Positions 25,933 through 33,760 of a stretch of 39,081 nucleotides of DNA are shown piece after piece (within the stretch, counting starts at the first letter, position 1; every line of letters starts with the position of its first letter). The notes below the pieces were generated by a model. That model searched no databases. It was not told the origin of the DNA and saw only the letters and a program-made list of their open reading frames with translations. The stretch is from JBBTSQ01 sp039795895 (GTDB lineage Bacteria; Patescibacteriota; Minisyncoccia; Phycocordibacterales; JBAYGS01), in assembly GCA_039795895.1 (NCBI GenBank), contig JBDKKW010000006.1:1-39081 (forward strand), given 5' to 3'. The translations under genes were made by a program, and so were the position numbers.

Positions 25933-25941
25933 AGTATAACA
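25933..25941 (-). promoter_or_regulatory. Extended -10 promoter of the DUF1761-tag unit
   Basis: On the minus strand TGT-TATACT lies 33 bases before the ATG at 25899. The expected start near 25926 leaves a leader that contains the palindrome 25902-25915. This unit is therefore leadered, unlike its neighbours. Confidence 0.5.
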
Positions 25942-25965
25942 CACCGAATAAAACGGTAAGGTGTA

Positions 25966-28900
25966 CTACTTACGAGTCGACAAGAGTGAGTTGATGTACT
26001 TCATCGTCAGTGAACCCAAAATACCTGTACCTTTTTTGAGTCCTTGAGGTGCCAGCAATGTTTGTGCGTGAGCTTGCTGGAAAGCAGCCAGTGCAATGCG
26101 AGTCTTGGCACCAAATTTTGTCGTCTCATGTCCAAGTGAACCATCTCCACTCTTGGCAATCAGGAACCCGTGTGTATTGAGGAAGACTTGGAGACGGCGA
26201 ACACTCTCATCAACGTCACCATTTCGCAATGTGCGAGTAAAAAGTATTGGAGCGGTCGATGTACTGACGTGAGCCTTTAAACTAATACTCTTTTGAGATG
26301 TTCCAGCAGAAGTAGCGATAGTAAGAGGGTTATTGTACAGGAATCCAAAGCTACCCCCGCCTCCACCACCCCCACTTGGAATAGAAGGTGGGCCATTACC
26401 TTGCACGGTAGCCGGAGCGGACGCAGAAGTGTCTGCTTGAGTATAGACTACATATGTCGTAAAGTGCTTCGTCCACACAACAAGATCACTCCCTGAATCA
26501 ATCTTACAATCCGCGCCTGAACTTAAAGCATCACCTGTAGTCTGAGAATCATCCGCACAGATAGTAGTGACCGGAGTAAATACACCACTTCGTTGCCAAC
26601 CAACAAGCTTAGCCGCACCCCCAGTAAAAAGGAGCCGTACACCCTTATCAAAAGTCACTGATGTATCTCCCAAACCGACCTCGATTGCCGAGCTGAAACT
26701 TGTCGTCTTGCCAGAGGTCGTAGGCAAAGTGACATCGTTAGCGGTCTTTGGTTGTGGGAGATTGAGAATTCCGTCCCAGGTATCCCCACTCGAAGTCACT
26801 GTGATACTCGGAGGCATCGTAACCACAAAACTACCAGTAGACATTGTCGAGCTAATGGTGGTAGTAGCAGGAATTATCGATGAGTTCCCTGATTGGAAGG
26901 CGGAGATATCGAGCGTGGCGGTCGAAACATTTTGAGGAATATAAATAGCAGTAGTGGTCGCAGCAGAAATCGTGGTCTGCGTAGAGCTTGTAGGGATCAC
27001 GTCAACATATCGTACCGCCGGTGTCGCCTGACTACCCAAAGAATCAGTCACGTTGTAGGTCACGGTATAGGTACCACTTGTCGAGGTATCGACAGTGTTT
27101 GAAGTAACGATCGATCCCGTGATATTTCCATCAGTAGTATCACTTGCCGTAGCACCGAGGTCTGTGTAGGTCGAACCGCGATACACCACCACATGCTCGG
27201 CACCATTCATCGTGATCGTCGGTACATGTAATGTCTTGTTTTCGTACACACTCGCAATCTCCGTTGCAGTAAGATCTCGTGCGTAAATACGAAGGTCATC
27301 GATAAGTCCTGTATAGTGCGCGGGTCCATCGTAACCATATCCGATCAGTGCGTCACTGCGACCACTAAGCGTAGCGGTATCGGTTGTTCCTGTTGCGTCA
27401 ACAGTCTTATCGACATAAAGGGTCACTCCACCGGTGGTTTTATTACGAACCACGCAGACATCGTGCCATGCATTATCATTTACAATAGTCGAACCATTTA
27501 CGGTCGCATCGAAACTTCCGCCGTTACCGTACATAATATGACCGTCTGAGTCGATTCCGAAGCTGAAATCATTCGCTAGACCCCCGACTTCTGAATCAAA
27601 AATCGGTGCTGAAGTCCAATGTACATTTCCATTACCAACTACAGTTGTTTTAACCCAGGCACAAATCGTGAAATCGTTTGAAACTGGACGGTTACCTCCG
27701 AGATACACACTACCGTCGAAAGAAAACGCTGAACCGAATTTACCCGTATCCCATCCGATGGTACCCGTGTAATAATTTATATCATTACCGTTCCCCGATG
27801 AGTCATGGGCTGTCGCGCCCTCACCCTCGTCGAAAGTCCAATGCGAGTCGTAGTCACAGCCGACTGTAGAGAAAGTATCATCTGAGGTGCGGAACGTACT
27901 ACCACCATATACCGTATACGCTCGGTAGTGATAGGTAGTTCCACAAGACAGTCCTGAAATAGTTTTATTGTAAGAACCCGTATCAAAAGAACCCGAAGTC
28001 TCTCGCGCACGAGAGCCGTAGCTAGTTGTTCTTCCATATTCAAAGCCACGCTCGGTAAATGACCCAGCAGAACCTATTGTACCCATTATAGATAATCCAG
28101 AGTCTTTAAAGTAAGGACTGAGAAGTACGTTATTCCCAGTATCATTGAGCGTGGCATTGAGAGTGATTCCGGTAAGTGTCGCGCTCGAAGAATACTGATC
28201 GCTCACAGAATCACTATTCGGACCGATAGAATCTCCAGTACCAAGTGGGTTCGTCGCCACTGTCGGACCGCTAGAAGCACCCCAGTAGTTATCGGTAGCG
28301 TCCATTGAGTTATCGCTACGGTTGCTTATACCGATAGTACTATTGATAAATTGGTTGTTATGGACAACAACGTTCGATGCATTGTAATTAATAATGCCCC
28401 CACGACTATTCCCGGAATATGAAGTTTCATTAATCGTCGCTGCCCCAATAATGTTTCCGTTGATATATGCGTCGTTTGCATTATTATACCAATCCCCTCC
28501 ACCAAGCCTGATTCCGTAGCCTGCGTTACCGGAAATGGTGTTGTTGATAATCTGCGTACGTGGCGCAAGGTCCTCGATACCCATAGGCTGATCGTGACCG
28601 TTAAAATTGTTGTGATAAATGAGGTTATTGTCGATAACAGTGCCGAACCCTTCACCAGGATCACTTCGGCGACGCACTGTGATGCCGTGGTTTTCATTGT
28701 CGTAAATAGTATTATGACGAACGATATTTCCAATCTGAATACCATCACCATTCCTGCACATATCACCAACAATAACACCGGCAGATAAGCCACTGTGACG
28801 ATTGTCATGAATTAGGTTGTCAGTAATGAGGTTGTAGTTTCCTGAGTCGACAAGCACACCAGAACTTTCGTTGTCGTACAGTTCATTGTTGCGCACAGTA

Positions 28901-31404
28901 GTCGAAGCCGCTGCACCACCTCCATCGTCACACCCACCCAAAGCTACACCTTGCTTACCACCATGAATTGCGTTGTTGCTAATAAGTGCATTCGTGACAC
29001 CGCCACCCACACGCACTACCGGCCTATTACCGTAATACTGCACACTTCCATCTTCATTGTAGATAGCATTGGTAATGTTAAAACCATCGAGAGTTGAGGT
29101 GCTCGCATTGAGTCGTACTCGATAGTTGCTACTACTGAACTTGATGAAGCTTTGTGTTACGCCCGCACCCTGAATAGTGACGCCCGCGAGCGTATTCGGA
29201 ATAATCAAGTCACTATCCTCGGTATATGTTCCAGCGGCCACGTGTACCGTTCCCGCAGGAGCCACGGCACCAATTCCATCATGTAAGGTCGAATACGCAT
29301 CAACATTCCAGGTATGCCCACCCGCACCCTCGGAGCTGTAACTTGGGTCAACATACACATCTGAAGGAGCAGGATCAACTTCAAACGACGGGATTGCCAG
29401 AGAATTGCTGACAAGGTCCGTCGCATCACTCGCAAGAGTGATTGTACAGTCACTGTACGTACCCGGACTAAGTGCGTAAAAAGTAATCGACGCCGGACCA
29501 ATACTGAGATGAGTCGATCCAGCTGAGCAGCTACCACCAAAGGTTAGGTATCCAGCCTGATCTGTAGTGATATTTACCATCAAAGCTCTATTCTCACTGA
29601 TAGGTGAAGAAATACCTGTGTTCAAAGTCAATGCCGGACTCGCTGGTGTGTCGATAGATGAATACGAGAATACCGCTGTCGCCCCGCCGCCCTCTTCAAA
29701 ATACTCTACCTTGATCTCGTGCGGACCCGCACTCAGATATCGCTGTCGTGTGTATGTCTGTCCACCATGAGGACTCCAGTTGTCCATGATTAAGGTGTTG
29801 TCGACATATACTCGCATACCATCGTCGATAGTGACACTGAACTCATACCAGCCCTCAGTAAAATTCGTAGTCTTTGTCCATCGAGCAAGAAACTGATCAC
29901 CACCAATTGAGCCGTCTGGAGATCCACCACCCCAATTATAGGAAATTGCGCTGGTATTTTGGACAAAATCTGGTGAACGTTCTGGAAAGGATGGACTAGC
30001 TGAGTCGGGACTATAGTTCCAAAACTCTCCATGATACGCATCATCAACAATACTTACCGGGCTACTTACCGTGATAGCATTCCCTGCTTGGTCAGTAACA
30101 CTCGAAACAGGGCTCACTGTATCTGATGTTGCTAGGGTTGAATCGGAACCGAGCGTGATAGTGAGCGTGTGGGTATTCGTCCAGTTCAAACTCATTCCGT
30201 CTCCAGCGGTGCCAAGGGTGTGGCCATTAGAAATACCGAGCTTGGCATCAAGCCCATCTGCGGTGATGGTCGAGGTGTCCATCGCATCATTAAAGGTGAG
30301 AACAAGCTGATCATTACCATTCATTGTCCCACTACTGTCGGTGTCCACCCAGGTGGCATCGCTGAGTGTCGGAGGTGTGATGTCGAGAGTAAAGGTGTGA
30401 GTCGAATTTGCCTCGTTTAGATAGTCGTCAGTCGCATCGACAATCACAGTACCGCTTGTGGTGACATCAAAAGTACAGTCGACGGTCGCCGCGTCGGTCT
30501 GGGCACAAGAATATCCGGTCACGGTCGCTGTACTCGCACCATCGATGACAACGTTACTCGAAGTAACAGACACATTGTCGGTCACATGAAGCGAGACTGG
30601 CATAGTAGTACTCGAAACCTGAGTCGCTGCGGTAAAGCCAATAGTCGGTGGATCAATATCTGGTGGGTCCTTAAAGCTCACGACCTGTCCAACCCATGGA
30701 CCAGCGACAGAAAGTGTGACCGCAGAGCCATATGACAGGCCGGTTGTATCGCTAAACTGAGCACCTCCGCAGTACAATCCACCGTGACCAGAAGTCGTCG
30801 TCTTCATCTGTGTCTGCTGGGTGAAATTTTCCCGAGCTGGATTGCCATCAGTCCATGAACCGACAACACAGTCAGTGTTCTTTTTAATAGTGTAGGCGGC
30901 AATGATGAGCTCGTTGTCGTCTGGTGGCGTGAGTGTTCCCGTACTCATCGTGGTGCTGTTGCCACTATTACTATTTGAAGCAACGTAAAGGTTCACACCC
31001 TTGTACTCGTAGAGTTGCATGCCGAGAGAGCCGGGGTTTGCTGAAAAAGTAGCGCTGACCGTCCTTTCTCCACCAGTAGCAATTTTATAATAAAAAGCCT
31101 GACTCACCGTACCCACTCCATCAAAACTACTACCAACAAGGGTGAAGCCGGCCGGCGCGCTGGTCACCGTGACGGCCGAGCCAGCACCACCAATAATCGC
31201 CACAAGAAGATGTCCGCCCAGCGCGCCGGCCGGCAACGTCGCACTGATTGTACTACTCGTAATCTGCGTTGTTGTAGCACTCTGCACCAAAGAAACCGCT
31301 GGTGTTGTTGCATGCGTGGTCGCAGGTGATAACAACAAAAAGAAAAAACCGACTACTAATAAAGAAATAAATTTTAAATGTACAAGACGAAACAATGAAG
31401 TCAT
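25966..31404 (-). CDS. Giant mosaic surface protein: PA14, parallel beta-helix, LamG, DUF5011, peptidoglycan-binding end
   Basis: This 1812-residue protein starts with a signal peptide (LHLKFISLLVVGFFFLLLS region). An N-terminal beta-sandwich and Ig-like modules cover about residues 30-455. A PA14-like domain follows (about 457-590: ARWTKTTNFTEGWYEF, IDDGMRVYVDNTLIMDNW, HEIKVEYFE). About 680-1040 is a right-handed parallel beta-helix rich in NNTI/DNLI turns (TVRNNELYDN, LITDNLIHDN, IIDNNLIYHN-like) and ending DNYWGASSGP. Then come an FN3-like part, a LamG domain (about 1185-1380), a DUF5011-like Ig module (about 1390-1468), a Gly-rich linker and the shared peptidoglycan-binding module (about 1723-1811). 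PA14, beta-helix and LamG all suggest binding or cutting of glycans. No catalytic site is assigned. Confidence 0.88.
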   Translation of the reverse strand: MTSLFRLVHLKFISLLVVGFFFLLLSPATTHATTPAVSLVQSATTTQITSSTISATLPAGALGGHLLVAIIGGAGSAVTVTSAPAGFTLVGSSFDGVGTVSQAFYYKIATGGERTVSATFSANPGSLGMQLYEYKGVNLYVASNSNSGNSTTMSTGTLTPPDDNELIIAAYTIKKNTDCVVGSWTDGNPARENFTQQTQMKTTTSGHGGLYCGGAQFSDTTGLSYGSAVTLSVAGPWVGQVVSFKDPPDIDPPTIGFTAATQVSSTTMPVSLHVTDNVSVTSSNVVIDGASTATVTGYSCAQTDAATVDCTFDVTTSGTVIVDATDDYLNEANSTHTFTLDITPPTLSDATWVDTDSSGTMNGNDQLVLTFNDAMDTSTITADGLDAKLGISNGHTLGTAGDGMSLNWTNTHTLTITLGSDSTLATSDTVSPVSSVTDQAGNAITVSSPVSIVDDAYHGEFWNYSPDSASPSFPERSPDFVQNTSAISYNWGGGSPDGSIGGDQFLARWTKTTNFTEGWYEFSVTIDDGMRVYVDNTLIMDNWSPHGGQTYTRQRYLSAGPHEIKVEYFEEGGGATAVFSYSSIDTPASPALTLNTGISSPISENRALMVNITTDQAGYLTFGGSCSAGSTHLSIGPASITFYALSPGTYSDCTITLASDATDLVSNSLAIPSFEVDPAPSDVYVDPSYSSEGAGGHTWNVDAYSTLHDGIGAVAPAGTVHVAAGTYTEDSDLIIPNTLAGVTIQGAGVTQSFIKFSSSNYRVRLNASTSTLDGFNITNAIYNEDGSVQYYGNRPVVRVGGGVTNALISNNAIHGGKQGVALGGCDDGGGAAASTTVRNNELYDNESSGVLVDSGNYNLITDNLIHDNRHSGLSAGVIVGDMCRNGDGIQIGNIVRHNTIYDNENHGITVRRRSDPGEGFGTVIDNNLIYHNNFNGHDQPMGIEDLAPRTQIINNTISGNAGYGIRLGGGDWYNNANDAYINGNIIGAATINETSYSGNSRGGIINYNASNVVVHNNQFINSTIGISNRSDNSMDATDNYWGASSGPTVATNPLGTGDSIGPNSDSVSDQYSSSATLTGITLNATLNDTGNNVLLSPYFKDSGLSIMGTIGSAGSFTERGFEYGRTTSYGSRARETSGSFDTGSYNKTISGLSCGTTYHYRAYTVYGGSTFRTSDDTFSTVGCDYDSHWTFDEGEGATAHDSSGNGNDINYYTGTIGWDTGKFGSAFSFDGSVYLGGNRPVSNDFTICAWVKTTVVGNGNVHWTSAPIFDSEVGGLANDFSFGIDSDGHIMYGNGGSFDATVNGSTIVNDNAWHDVCVVRNKTTGGVTLYVDKTVDATGTTDTATLSGRSDALIGYGYDGPAHYTGLIDDLRIYARDLTATEIASVYENKTLHVPTITMNGAEHVVVYRGSTYTDLGATASDTTDGNITGSIVTSNTVDTSTSGTYTVTYNVTDSLGSQATPAVRYVDVIPTSSTQTTISAATTTAIYIPQNVSTATLDISAFQSGNSSIIPATTTISSTMSTGSFVVTMPPSITVTSSGDTWDGILNLPQPKTANDVTLPTTSGKTTSFSSAIEVGLGDTSVTFDKGVRLLFTGGAAKLVGWQRSGVFTPVTTICADDSQTTGDALSSGADCKIDSGSDLVVWTKHFTTYVVYTQADTSASAPATVQGNGPPSIPSGGGGGGGSFGFLYNNPLTIATSAGTSQKSISLKAHVSTSTAPILFTRTLRNGDVDESVRRLQVFLNTHGFLIAKSGDGSLGHETTKFGAKTRIALAAFQQAHAQTLLAPQGLKKGTGILGSLTMKYINSLLSTRK

Positions 31405-31413
31405 GTTGATGTC

Positions 31414-31422
31414 ATTTTACCA
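31414..31422 (-). promoter_or_regulatory. Extended -10 promoter of the giant surface protein, probably leaderless
   Basis: On the minus strand TGG-TAAAAT is followed by nine bases and the ATG at 31404. This is the same arrangement and spacing as at the giant pilin (5405-5413) and ABC exporter genes. Confidence 0.55.
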
Positions 31423-31484
31423 AATTATGCAGTAATATGAAAAAAGTTTTCCCCAACACCCTTCTCCAACTAAATACGGTACCC

Positions 31485-31508
31485 AAAAATACTGCTATAA
31501 ATGCAGTA
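31485..31508 (-). terminator. Small stem-loop terminator behind a decayed gene
   Basis: TACTGC and GCAGTA (31490-31495 and 31503-31508) form a 6-bp stem with a 7-base loop. On the minus strand it is followed by TTTTT. It lies downstream of the VOC remnant on the same strand. A second open stretch (stop at 31495-31497, about 40 codons, containing RLAIGVGDQQVF) ends inside its loop and may be the 3' end of the lost gene or genes. Confidence 0.5.
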
Positions 31509-31600
31509 GACACTCACAAGGCTTCTGTTTGAGGAGTATTTTTTGTTCACGAAGAGTATTAATAAAGACTTGTTGATCACCCACGCCTATCGCGAGGCGC

Positions 31601-31714
31601 TTATCGAGTGGTAATCTCAAACCCGAGCACATCTCGATAGAACCCAAGCGCGCGATCGAGATCAGCGACTGTGAGGTGCACGTGACCTATGGTAACTTCA
31701 GGGTGGATGAGCAT
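31601..31714 (-). pseudogene. Truncated VOC/glyoxalase-family gene remnant
   Basis: An ATG at 31714 opens 37 codons ending at TAA. The translation contains IGHVHLTVADLDRALGFYRD followed by VLGFEITTR, the unmistakable first beta-alpha unit of vicinal oxygen chelate proteins (with the metal-ligand His). Full-length relatives have 120 residues or more, so about three quarters are missing. The frame does not continue as a VOC domain after the stop. It is too short to trip normal gene callers. Confidence 0.75.
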
Positions 31715-31801
31715 GGTGGGTATATTGTAGCACCTACAGCCAACTCTGGTGGAGAATACCGAAATATAAAATAACGCTCTTTGTATTTAGGTCGTTTTAT
31801 G

Positions 31802-31844
31802 TTATAAAGGTGCATCGAGACGTCGTCTCGATGCACCTTTATAA
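31802..31844. repeat. Perfect 20-bp inverted repeat (3-base loop) before tRNA-Gln
   Basis: Arms 31802-31821 and 31825-31844 are fully complementary around GTC. The right arm ends in TATAA, and TATAAA (31840-31845) lies six bases before the tRNA, so the repeat may overlap the tRNA promoter. No T-run follows on either strand, which argues against a simple terminator. The remaining sequence between 31405 and 31800 holds only the VOC remnant, its terminator and no other recognisable feature. Confidence 0.85.
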
Positions 31845-31851
31845 AGTATAT

Positions 31852-31925
31852 TGCCAGATCGTCTAAAGGTAGGACACCGCTCTCTGAAAGCGGTAATTTT
31901 GGTTCGATTCCAAGTCTGGCAGCCA
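31852..31925 (+). tRNA. tRNA-Gln (anticodon CTG)
   Basis: A 74-base cloverleaf. The acceptor TGCCAGA pairs with TCTGGCA, followed by G73 and an encoded CCA. The D arm contains AAAGGTA; the anticodon stem CCGCT/AGCGG holds loop CTCTGAA with anticodon CTG at 31884-31886; the T loop is TTCGATT. The T-C-G start and G73 are as in bacterial tRNA-Gln. It reads CAG codons. The last A of CCA is also the first base of the next start codon. Confidence 0.95.
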
Positions 31926-32409
31926 TGAGAAGAACAGAATTAGTTAATCACATCAAAGGCTCTTATTTAAAGAAACAGTATCTTGAAGCTTTTTTGGTGC
32001 AAAGTGCTTACATCGAAGGACTACTCAAAATCTTTGCGGATTACAAATACTGGAAAGACATTATACAAAACGTTAGTCAAGAAAATCAAATAATTCTTGA
32101 ATTAAGAAAAAGAATTAAAAGATTTGGCTTAAATGAATTAATTGATTTCTTATTCAAAATCACATCAATTGATGACGAACAAAAGAAGACTCTACACAAG
32201 TATAAAGAAAAAGAAATAATGTTATCCATGATTTGGTTCGCCAGATGTCCACATTAGAATTTGATAAAGAACTCAAGGAAACTTGTGGGCTCGGTGATAA
32301 AATCATAGATAATCAGAAATTTAAAGACATAGAAAAGATATTGGATGACGTAGAGGAAAGACGAAAATCAGAAGAGCTGAATCAGGTCAAATCTCGTACA
32401 ACCAGCTAA
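31925..32409 (+). pseudogene. Frameshifted HEPN-like protein abutting tRNA-Gln
   Basis: The first frame (31925-32257, 110 codons) has EAFLVQSAYIEGLLKIFADYK and a helical, Lys-rich body. The second frame (open to the TAA at 32407-32409) carries on with VIHDLVRQMSTLEFDKELKE. Restoring one base in the A-rich run near 32203-32217 joins them into one protein of about 160 residues that reads K-R-N-N-V-I-H at the joint, an R-x4-H motif as in HEPN ribonuclease-toxin domains. The ATG overlaps the final base of the tRNA. The region is strikingly AT-rich (about 10 G/C in the 60 bases 32101-32160). It is followed 17 bases later by a membrane protein. HEPN assignment rests on the helical pattern and motif. 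Confidence 0.6.
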
Positions 32410-32426
32410 TTGAACCAAAGTTACAC

Positions 32427-32936
32427 ATGCAAATAAACCCTGTCCCAAAAGAGAAATCAATATTAGTCGGCCTCACTTCAGAATTACGAGAATACCTAGA
32501 AAATATAAGTCTCAAGGATTTTGATGGGCAACAAAAAGTAAAAGACTATGTCCAGTCAGAAATAAATAAAATTATATTTTATTTAGGGACAGGTACTTTT
32601 GTGCTTTCAATAAGCTTTATTGGTTATTTAAAAAATAATCTACTTCATCCTAAAGTCCTCATTGTCGCATGGGTTTGCTTGGCCCTAGTAATACTCGGTC
32701 AAGTTATTATACACACACTTTCAAAATGGGTTGCCGATAAGAAACAAACCCTTATTAATAAATCTCGAAGTAGCAACTTCAACCACTCTTGGCAAGATGC
32801 AACAACAAAAGATACTGAGATTATTAAGTGGATGAAATATGCGAGTTATCTAAACATAATTATATTAACATTACTTTTAGGTGGAATCATCGCTTTATTG
32901 TTCTTTGCTAGTAGCAATCTTCTTTATAGAAATTAA
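32427..32936 (+). CDS. Three-helix membrane protein of unknown function, paired with the HEPN-like gene
   Basis: The 169-residue protein has a soluble N-terminal 45 residues (LREYLENISLKDFDG), two adjacent membrane helices (about 48-70 and 76-98), a Lys/Ser-rich loop with NHSWQDATTKDTE, and a third helix near residues 140-165. The layout of helix pair plus cytoplasmic extension resembles small membrane effectors found beside nucleotide or RNase-toxin systems, but no family is identified. It shares the AT-rich composition of the HEPN-like gene. Confidence 0.65.
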   Translation: MQINPVPKEKSILVGLTSELREYLENISLKDFDGQQKVKDYVQSEINKIIFYLGTGTFVLSISFIGYLKNNLLHPKVLIVAWVCLALVILGQVIIHTLSKWVADKKQTLINKSRSSNFNHSWQDATTKDTEIIKWMKYASYLNIIILTLLLGGIIALLFFASSNLLYRN

Positions 32937-32968
32937 TTAAAAAGACACTAACTAGTTTGGGATATTAC

Positions 32969-33484
32969 ATGCAAAACAAAATCCTCATCACCGGCAAGCC
33001 AAAAAGTGGGAAATCAACGCTGTTAAAAAAGCTGATTGAGGCCATACCCAACAAAGTCGGTTTTGTGACCAATGAAATTCTGGGAGAAACGGGCCGATTG
33101 GGTTTTGAAATCGAGACGCATTTGGGAACCAAAGCCACTCTAGCTCACGTCGACTTCCAGACCGAGCCAAAAGTCTCGAAATATGGGGTCAGTATCAAAA
33201 ATCTTGAGTCGATGCTTCCCGAAGTCTTTGATTTTAAGAAGAGTGATTTTCTACACCTCGACGAAATTGGTCAGATGGAACTTTTCTCAGAAAGATTTAA
33301 AGCACTTGCTTTGCGCTATTTAGATTCTCAAAATCCGTGTCTGATAACCCTCACTGCAATATTCGATGATGCTTTTATACAAGCCATCAAAAAGCGAGAT
33401 GATATCCTCCTCATCGAGCTCACCCCCGAAAATCGAAAAGAAAAAGAAGCGCTCATCACCAATCTTCTCAAAAAACCTAGATAA
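32969..33484 (+). CDS. THEP1-type nucleoside triphosphatase
   Basis: The ATG at 32969 gives about 171 residues; a TTG at 32957 is the alternative. Motifs follow the THEP1 (NTPase_1) family: Walker A ITGKPKSGKST, KVGFVTNEIL, GRLGFEIET, VSKYGVSI, Walker B LHLDEIGQMELFS, and ELTPENR near the end. Family members hydrolyse nucleoside triphosphates, with reported nucleotide-kinase-like features; the cell role is unclear. Base composition is ordinary for the window, unlike the two preceding genes, so it may not have arrived with them. Confidence 0.85.
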   Translation: MQNKILITGKPKSGKSTLLKKLIEAIPNKVGFVTNEILGETGRLGFEIETHLGTKATLAHVDFQTEPKVSKYGVSIKNLESMLPEVFDFKKSDFLHLDEIGQMELFSERFKALALRYLDSQNPCLITLTAIFDDAFIQAIKKRDDILLIELTPENRKEKEALITNLLKKPR

Positions 33485-33495
33485 AAAGATGCCCT

Positions 33496-33759
33496 CTACT
33501 CGAGCTGAATAATGTAGAATCCATTTTTAAGAATCAGGTCTCTTTGACCGAAGTCATCAATGGTAAACTTTTTAGTGTAGCCGACTTTCTTGGTGATTGA
33601 CCGGCCGGTGTAGATACGAGTCTTTGGATCACACTCTTCGAGAATAAGTGTGTCCCCCTCGGCAACCTCGAAATCCGCCATGCGGAATTCGTACTTCTTT
33701 TTGCCGGAAGCAATGAGGTCAAAATACTCTGGTGATATTTTCTTTTTGATGATACTCAT
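33496..33759 (-). CDS. ASCH/PUA-like domain protein (DUF3850-like)
   Basis: The ATG at 33759 gives 87 residues; the ten codons upstream lie inside pyrG. The sequence KKKISPEYFDLIASGKKKYEFR, then GDTLILEECDP and YTGRSITKKVGY, is the ASCH/DUF3850 pattern, an RNA-binding-like beta-barrel related to PUA domains. Its ATG begins one base after the pyrG stop, so it is translationally coupled to pyrG. Target unknown. Confidence 0.85.
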   Translation of the reverse strand: MSIIKKKISPEYFDLIASGKKKYEFRMADFEVAEGDTLILEECDPKTRIYTGRSITKKVGYTKKFTIDDFGQRDLILKNGFYIIQLE

Positions 33760-33760
33760 A

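Noticed and set aside
31687..31926. 79-codon minus-strand frame beginning MAARLGIEPKLPL
   Set aside because: It is the antisense of tRNA-Gln; this start is a well-known false translation of tRNA genes, and the rest has no protein-like pattern.
32195..32225. Programmed -1 frameshift in the HEPN-like gene
   Set aside because: No X-XXY-YYZ heptamer fits the reading frame and no downstream structure is evident, so a plain indel is simpler.
32957..33484. THEP1 NTPase as third member of a HEPN-membrane defence module
   Set aside because: Its base composition matches the rest of the genome rather than the AT-rich pair, and it has no known link to HEPN systems; kept as a separate gene.
31900..33490. 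Possible attachment-site direct repeat of the tRNA 3' end closing an island
   Set aside because: I looked for a second copy of the T-arm/acceptor sequence downstream and saw none within the window, and no integrase is present.
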